Of a DNA stretch of 10,327 nucleotides, positions 6,749 to 10,327 are shown in pieces (the first letter of the stretch is position 1; every line of letters starts with the position of its first letter). The notes beneath the pieces are model-generated. The model was not told where the DNA came from, did no database searches, and saw only the letters and a list, made by a program, of their open reading frames with translations. Location of the stretch: assembly GCA_013335845.1 (NCBI GenBank), contig JAAXUU010000022.1, positions 1 to 10,327 of the forward strand. Reading direction: 5' to 3'. Both the position numbers and the translations under genes were made by a program. Source of the DNA: Actinomycetota bacterium (GTDB lineage Bacteria > Actinomycetota > Coriobacteriia > Coriobacteriales > RUG844).

Positions 6749-6855
6749 GAAACTCGCAATCGTAGTGGATTATGTGGAGCAGGACCAGTGGAGTAAGGCG
6801 ATGGCTGCTATCATCGCCGTAATCGACGCATTTATCGTTGCAGTTATCGTCGCTT

Positions 6856-7950
6856 CTATCGCTTCGCCTCAAGCGCCGCAATCTCCTCGAACAGCGCGTC
6901 GACGATCTGATCGACCGGCACTTTGCGGATCTGTTTGCCACCTGCGAAGATGATTCCCGCACCGCGACCGCATGCGACACCTATATCGGCATCGGCTGCT
7001 TCGCCCGGTCCGTTCACCACGCAGCCCATAACGGCTACTTTTATGGGGCTCTTCAGTTTCTGCAGGCGCCGTTCGACCTCCTGCGCGAGCGAGATCATGT
7101 CGACCTGGCATCGCCCGCATGTGGGGCAACTCACCAGTTCGGGGCTACGTCGCCGAAGCCCACACGCCGCAAGTATCTCCCACGCCACAGCGATCTCTTC
7201 TTCGGGCGGTGCGGTAAGTGAAACGCGGAACGTGTCGCCGATACCCTCGCAGAGTAGGACGCCCAATCCCACCGAAGACTTCACGGTACCTTGGCGGATC
7301 GTCCCCGCTTCGGTTACACCCAGATGCAAAGGTGTAGTCGGAAGCTCCTTTGAGAGCAGCCGATAGGTTTCGATCGTGGCAAGAACATCATGTGCTTTCG
7401 CACTGATGACGATGTCATGGAAGCTGCGCTGGTTGAAATGCTCGACGTACTCCGTGACACTTGCGCAAAGGCGTTCCGCGAGTGTCCAATCGCTTTTATC
7501 GCGCCACTTCGAATCAAGCGACCCGGCATTCACCCCGATACGTATGGGGATGCCGCACTCCCCCGCTACCTCGATGACTTCATCGACTTCCGCAAGGGTT
7601 CCGATGTTTCCCGGGTTGATGCGCAACTTGCTTGCCCCGGCACGCGCAGCACCGATGGCGATGAGGTGGTCGAAGTGTATATCTGCGACGACCGGCAAAG
7701 GACTTGCCGCACAGATGTCTGCGAATGTGGCGAGCGACGCACGGTTCGGGATGGCAACGCGCGCGATCTCGCAACCGGCGTCAGCCAGGAGTTCGATCTG
7801 TTTCAGATTTCCCGCGAGGTCGAGCACAGGTCCATGATCGGAAGGTACCATCGCGGCGTTGGTCATAGACTGCACGGCGACGGGGGCCCCGCCACCTATC
7901 GCGACATCGCCGACCTTGACTTGATGAGTCTGCGTACGTGCAGCTTCCAC
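6856..7950 (-). CDS. ispG: 4-hydroxy-3-methylbut-2-en-1-yl diphosphate synthase (IspG/GcpE)
   Basis: IspG converts 2-C-methyl-D-erythritol 2,4-cyclodiphosphate to HMBPP, the penultimate MEP-pathway step, using a [4Fe-4S] cluster in the cytosol. The 364-residue protein has an N-terminal TIM-barrel domain (about 10-255) with VQSMTN near 26-31, VADIHFDH at 88-95 and KLRINPGNIG at 108-117. The C-terminal cluster domain keeps the expected ligands C275 and C278 (CPTCGRC), C310 (GCVVNGPGEA) and E317. It is the short bacterial form, without the inserted domain of plant and some bacterial enzymes. The start is GTG at 7950, supported by AGGGGG (7961-7956) 5 nt upstream; this ribosome site overlaps the end of rseP. 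Only 1 nt separates the rseP stop from this start, so translational coupling is likely. Confidence 0.97.
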   Translation of the reverse strand: MEAARTQTHQVKVGDVAIGGGAPVAVQSMTNAAMVPSDHGPVLDLAGNLKQIELLADAGCEIARVAIPNRASLATFADICAASPLPVVADIHFDHLIAIGAARAGASKLRINPGNIGTLAEVDEVIEVAGECGIPIRIGVNAGSLDSKWRDKSDWTLAERLCASVTEYVEHFNQRSFHDIVISAKAHDVLATIETYRLLSKELPTTPLHLGVTEAGTIRQGTVKSSVGLGVLLCEGIGDTFRVSLTAPPEEEIAVAWEILAACGLRRRSPELVSCPTCGRCQVDMISLAQEVERRLQKLKSPIKVAVMGCVVNGPGEAADADIGVACGRGAGIIFAGGKQIRKVPVDQIVDALFEEIAALEAKR

Positions 7951-7951
7951 C

Positions 7952-9232
7952 TTAACCCCCTAAAACGTAATGCCCGATATCCTGGAACAGTAAGTAGATG
8001 AAAAGGAAGCCGACGAAAACCACACCGACGATGGTCAGGTAATTCGTCACCTTCGGTGAGATATCGCGACGTATGATCTTCTGGATGAATTCGACGAGGA
8101 TCTTACCGCCATCGAGAGGAGGTAGAGGTAGCAGGTTCATGAGACCGAGCGAGACCGAAATCGCGACCGTCATGAGCACGACAGCCAATATGCCCATATC
8201 TGCGGCCGCCTTCGCTTCATAGGCGATTCCTACGACCGAAACGCTTGAGTCGAGGTTGGTCTGCATAGTCGCGGGATTGAAAAGCCCCCCGATAGCAACG
8301 ACGACCATCCCTATATAATTGAACGACTCCTTAAGCGAATCGATGATGCTCAAATGGACCAGTTCCGTACCCGCGTAGATACCGAGTGCGGGACCGTATT
8401 CGCCCTCATAGAGTTTTACGGGAACCGTCGTTTCCTCGCCGTCACGCACATAGGTGACATCAACCGTGTCCCCGACATCGTAGGCTTCAATAGCAACGCT
8501 GAGACCCTCCCAATCTTCGACCGCGGTTCCGTCGATTGCGACGATCTTATCTTCTGCGACGATACCCGCCATTGCCGCAGGAGAACCCTCGGCCACACCG
8601 TCAAGTGTTGTTGATGTCAGCCAAACACCATGCGCGGAGAGGAGCAGAACGAGGGCAAGCACCGCGACGAAGATGTTCGTCAAAGGTCCGGCGAACAGAA
8701 CGCAGATACGCTTCCAGAACGGGAGCGCGCGATAGGTCCCCTTGCGCTGCTCATCGATAAGAGCTTGAGGATCCTCGACCACACGGGCTTCTCCGCGTAC
8801 ATATACACCGTCGGCGGGCGCAAGATATATCTTGTCGACGAGTTTGTTCTTGGGCGTGACAATGCTTCCCCAGCCCGAGAGGATGATCAGCACTTCTTGC
8901 GCGGAGGAAACGTCGATATCGAGCGCTGCAGCGAGATGCTCCTCATCGGTCGAACCGTGACGATACACATACGCGAGCGCGTCTTTGAGATGGATGTTCT
9001 CGGGACCGCTTTCCATCCCGGCGACGCGGGCATAGCCCCCCAATGGAATCGCAGTGACGCCGAACCGCGTTCCCCATTTGGTGAATCCTATCGAGGGACC
9101 GGGAAGACCGATCATGAATTCGGTCACGCGGACGCCGAAAGCGCGAGCGCTCAGAAAGTGTCCCAATTCATGTATGAAAACGACGGTGGCAAGGAGAACG
9201 ATCCCCCAGAAAATAACGAGCAGTGTATCCAT
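7952..9232 (-). CDS. rseP: site-2 intramembrane metalloprotease (RseP/RasP family, M50)
   Basis: A 426-residue M50 protease that cleaves transmembrane segments, typically anti-sigma factors or leftover signal peptides. The zinc site is HELGH (21-25) in the first membrane helix, completed by D374 in PPLDGG (371-376). AGPLTN (181-186) opens the second hydrophobic segment. One PDZ domain lies at about 205-275 (GSPAAMAGIVAEDKIVAIDG). Further membrane segments are near 303-318, 346-368 and 398-418. The loop between the first two helices (about 75-170) is long and charged; residues 83-140 look like a winged helix-turn-helix (see findings). Length is normal for the RasP type. The start ATG 9232 begins 3 nt after the dxr stop and directly opens the first membrane helix; its ribosome site is weak, consistent with coupling to dxr. 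The substrate cannot be told from this window. Confidence 0.96.
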   Translation of the reverse strand: MDTLLVIFWGIVLLATVVFIHELGHFLSARAFGVRVTEFMIGLPGPSIGFTKWGTRFGVTAIPLGGYARVAGMESGPENIHLKDALAYVYRHGSTDEEHLAAALDIDVSSAQEVLIILSGWGSIVTPKNKLVDKIYLAPADGVYVRGEARVVEDPQALIDEQRKGTYRALPFWKRICVLFAGPLTNIFVAVLALVLLLSAHGVWLTSTTLDGVAEGSPAAMAGIVAEDKIVAIDGTAVEDWEGLSVAIEAYDVGDTVDVTYVRDGEETTVPVKLYEGEYGPALGIYAGTELVHLSIIDSLKESFNYIGMVVVAIGGLFNPATMQTNLDSSVSVVGIAYEAKAAADMGILAVVLMTVAISVSLGLMNLLPLPPLDGGKILVEFIQKIIRRDISPKVTNYLTIVGVVFVGFLFIYLLFQDIGHYVLGG

Positions 9233-9235
9233 AGA

Positions 9236-10327
9236 TTATCGCCTATCGGTCAATGTGCGTCGGGCGCAATCGCGGGCCCAAGCATCCACTTCTTCGAGTT
9301 GCTCCAACGAGGATACCGCGCAGGTTTCATGTGCATTCAAAGCGGTTTCCACCACGTAATCTATATCGGTGAATCTACATGAATCGCGCAGAAATGCAGC
9401 TACGGCGACCTCGTTGGCTGCATTGAGCACCGCCGGAGCGGTCCCTCCGGTACGTCCCGCGTCAAGTGCGAGTGCCAAGCAACGGAAGGTCTCGAGGTCG
9501 GGAGCGCCGAACGTGAGAGATGCCGAGTTCCTGAAGTCGAGGGGTGCGACAGGTGCCGCTAAACGGCTTGGGTAGGAAAGTGCGAACTGGATGGGTATCC
9601 GCATATCGGTCGCCCCAAGATGCGCCTTCACACTTCCATCGCAGAATTCGACCATCGAATGTATGCAGCTTTGAGGGTGTACCAACACGCAGATATCCTC
9701 ATAGTCCAATCCGAAGAGGTGGTGCGCCTCGATCACCTCGAGGCCTTTGTTCATGAGAGACGCGGAGTCGATGGTGATTTTGGGACCCATCTTCCACGTG
9801 GGGTGCGCGAGCGCATCCCGGGAAGTCACCGTCTCAAGGAACTCACGGGTCTTCCCATAGAAAGGACCGCCGGATGCCGTAAGCCAGATTCGGGAAACCT
9901 CTTTGACATCCTCCCCGAGAAGACACTGATAGATCGCACCATGTTCGCTATCGACCGGCAGAAGCGTCTCGTGGGTTGAAAGTGGTATGAGCAAGTCGCC
10001 GCCGACGACGAGGGATTCCTTGTTCGCCAACGCGAGGCGTTTTCCGGCGGCGAGTGCGGCATAGCTTGCGCGCAGACCAGCCGCTCCGACCAATGCGTTC
10101 AGTATGTAATCGGCCTCAGGCAAGGAAGCGAACGCCTCGATAGCGACGCTTCCGAAGGCGACCTCTATACCGGATGCGGCAAGCTCGTTCAAGCGCTCGT
10201 CACCCCTGCATGACTCATCGCCCATGACTACATAGTCGACCGAGAATTCCCGCGCCTGCTGCACCACGAGATCGATATTCCGATTGGCGGCGAGCGCGAC
10301 AATAGTGAACTTCTCGGGAGATCGGAA
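9236..10327 (-). CDS. dxr: 1-deoxy-D-xylulose 5-phosphate reductoisomerase, 5' end outside the window
   Basis: Dxr (IspC) converts DXP to 2-C-methyl-D-erythritol 4-phosphate with NADPH and Mg2+ or Mn2+, the committed MEP-pathway step. The frame stays open to the last base of the window (ending FRSPEKFTIVALAANRN), giving 363 visible residues. The missing N-terminus should hold the NADPH-binding GSTGSIG loop, about 25-35 residues by family length. Visible signatures are LANKESLV, the metal-binding PVDSEHGAIYQ (D, S, E), TASGGPF, IDSASLMNKGLEVIEAHHLF and the VHPQS-HSMVEF-DGS region, followed by the C-terminal helical domain. The family usually has PVDSEHNA; here N is replaced by G, a small departure outside the ligands. 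It is the first visible gene of the minus-strand cluster, 3 nt before rseP, and its promoter is outside the window. I do not use an internal GTG at 10267 as start because the homology continues upstream. Confidence 0.96.
   Translation of the reverse strand, partial: FRSPEKFTIVALAANRNIDLVVQQAREFSVDYVVMGDESCRGDERLNELAASGIEVAFGSVAIEAFASLPEADYILNALVGAAGLRASYAALAAGKRLALANKESLVVGGDLLIPLSTHETLLPVDSEHGAIYQCLLGEDVKEVSRIWLTASGGPFYGKTREFLETVTSRDALAHPTWKMGPKITIDSASLMNKGLEVIEAHHLFGLDYEDICVLVHPQSCIHSMVEFCDGSVKAHLGATDMRIPIQFALSYPSRLAAPVAPLDFRNSASLTFGAPDLETFRCLALALDAGRTGGTAPAVLNAANEVAVAAFLRDSCRFTDIDYVVETALNAHETCAVSSLEQLEEVDAWARDCARRTLTDRR

Noticed and set aside
6694..6855. T-box or other riboswitch leader for proS in the 162-nt gap.
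   Set aside because: No T-box-like TGG-ACC core, no specifier-loop arrangement and no terminator with a T-run is visible. The 7-bp stem GGCGATG/CATCGCC (6797-6818) stands alone.
1..10327. Search for a defence system, CRISPR array, toxin-antitoxin pair, biosynthetic cluster, tRNA or rRNA.
   Set aside because: No regularly spaced repeats, no tRNA cloverleaf and no paired toxin-antitoxin genes were seen. Apart from the IS and its surroundings the region is ordinary housekeeping chromosome.

Overview
The window looks like bacterial chromosome of intermediate G+C. The likely source is a Coriobacteriia-type actinobacterium or a related Gram-positive lineage. This is inferred from the dxr-rseP-ispG-proS gene order, strong AGGAGG ribosome sites, a PcsB-like M23 cell-wall hydrolase and a cysteine-rich IS30-type transposase. 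No rRNA or species-level marker is present, so the taxonomy is tentative.

Layout: positions 171-4830 carry plus-strand genes. These are a polytopic membrane protein of unknown function (171-1028), a secreted coiled-coil M23 peptidase (1237-2322), an apparently complete IS30-family insertion sequence (about 2543-3920, transposase 2582-3880) and a small HD-domain protein (4300-4830). The last gene ends in a clear intrinsic terminator at 4865-4900. The IS lies in an intergenic stretch unusually rich in inverted repeats on both sides: an operator-like palindrome and two strong hairpins to its left, and several hairpins to its right.

Positions 4957-10327 are on the minus strand and form a conserved housekeeping cluster, transcribed from right to left: dxr (5' end outside the window), rseP, ispG, then proS. 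The dxr-rseP and rseP-ispG gaps are 3 nt and 1 nt, so these three are almost certainly cotranscribed. proS follows a 162-nt gap that holds a TATAAT-like hexamer and may have its own promoter. Dxr and IspG are two steps of the MEP isoprenoid pathway, RseP is an intramembrane protease of the envelope, and ProS charges tRNA-Pro. The two halves of the window converge at 4830-4957.

No CRISPR array, defence island, tRNA or rRNA was found. The observations most worth a second look are a winged-helix-like insert in the cytosolic loop of RseP, the inverted-repeat-rich intergenic DNA split by the IS, and a possible small hydrophobic antisense ORF between ispG and proS.
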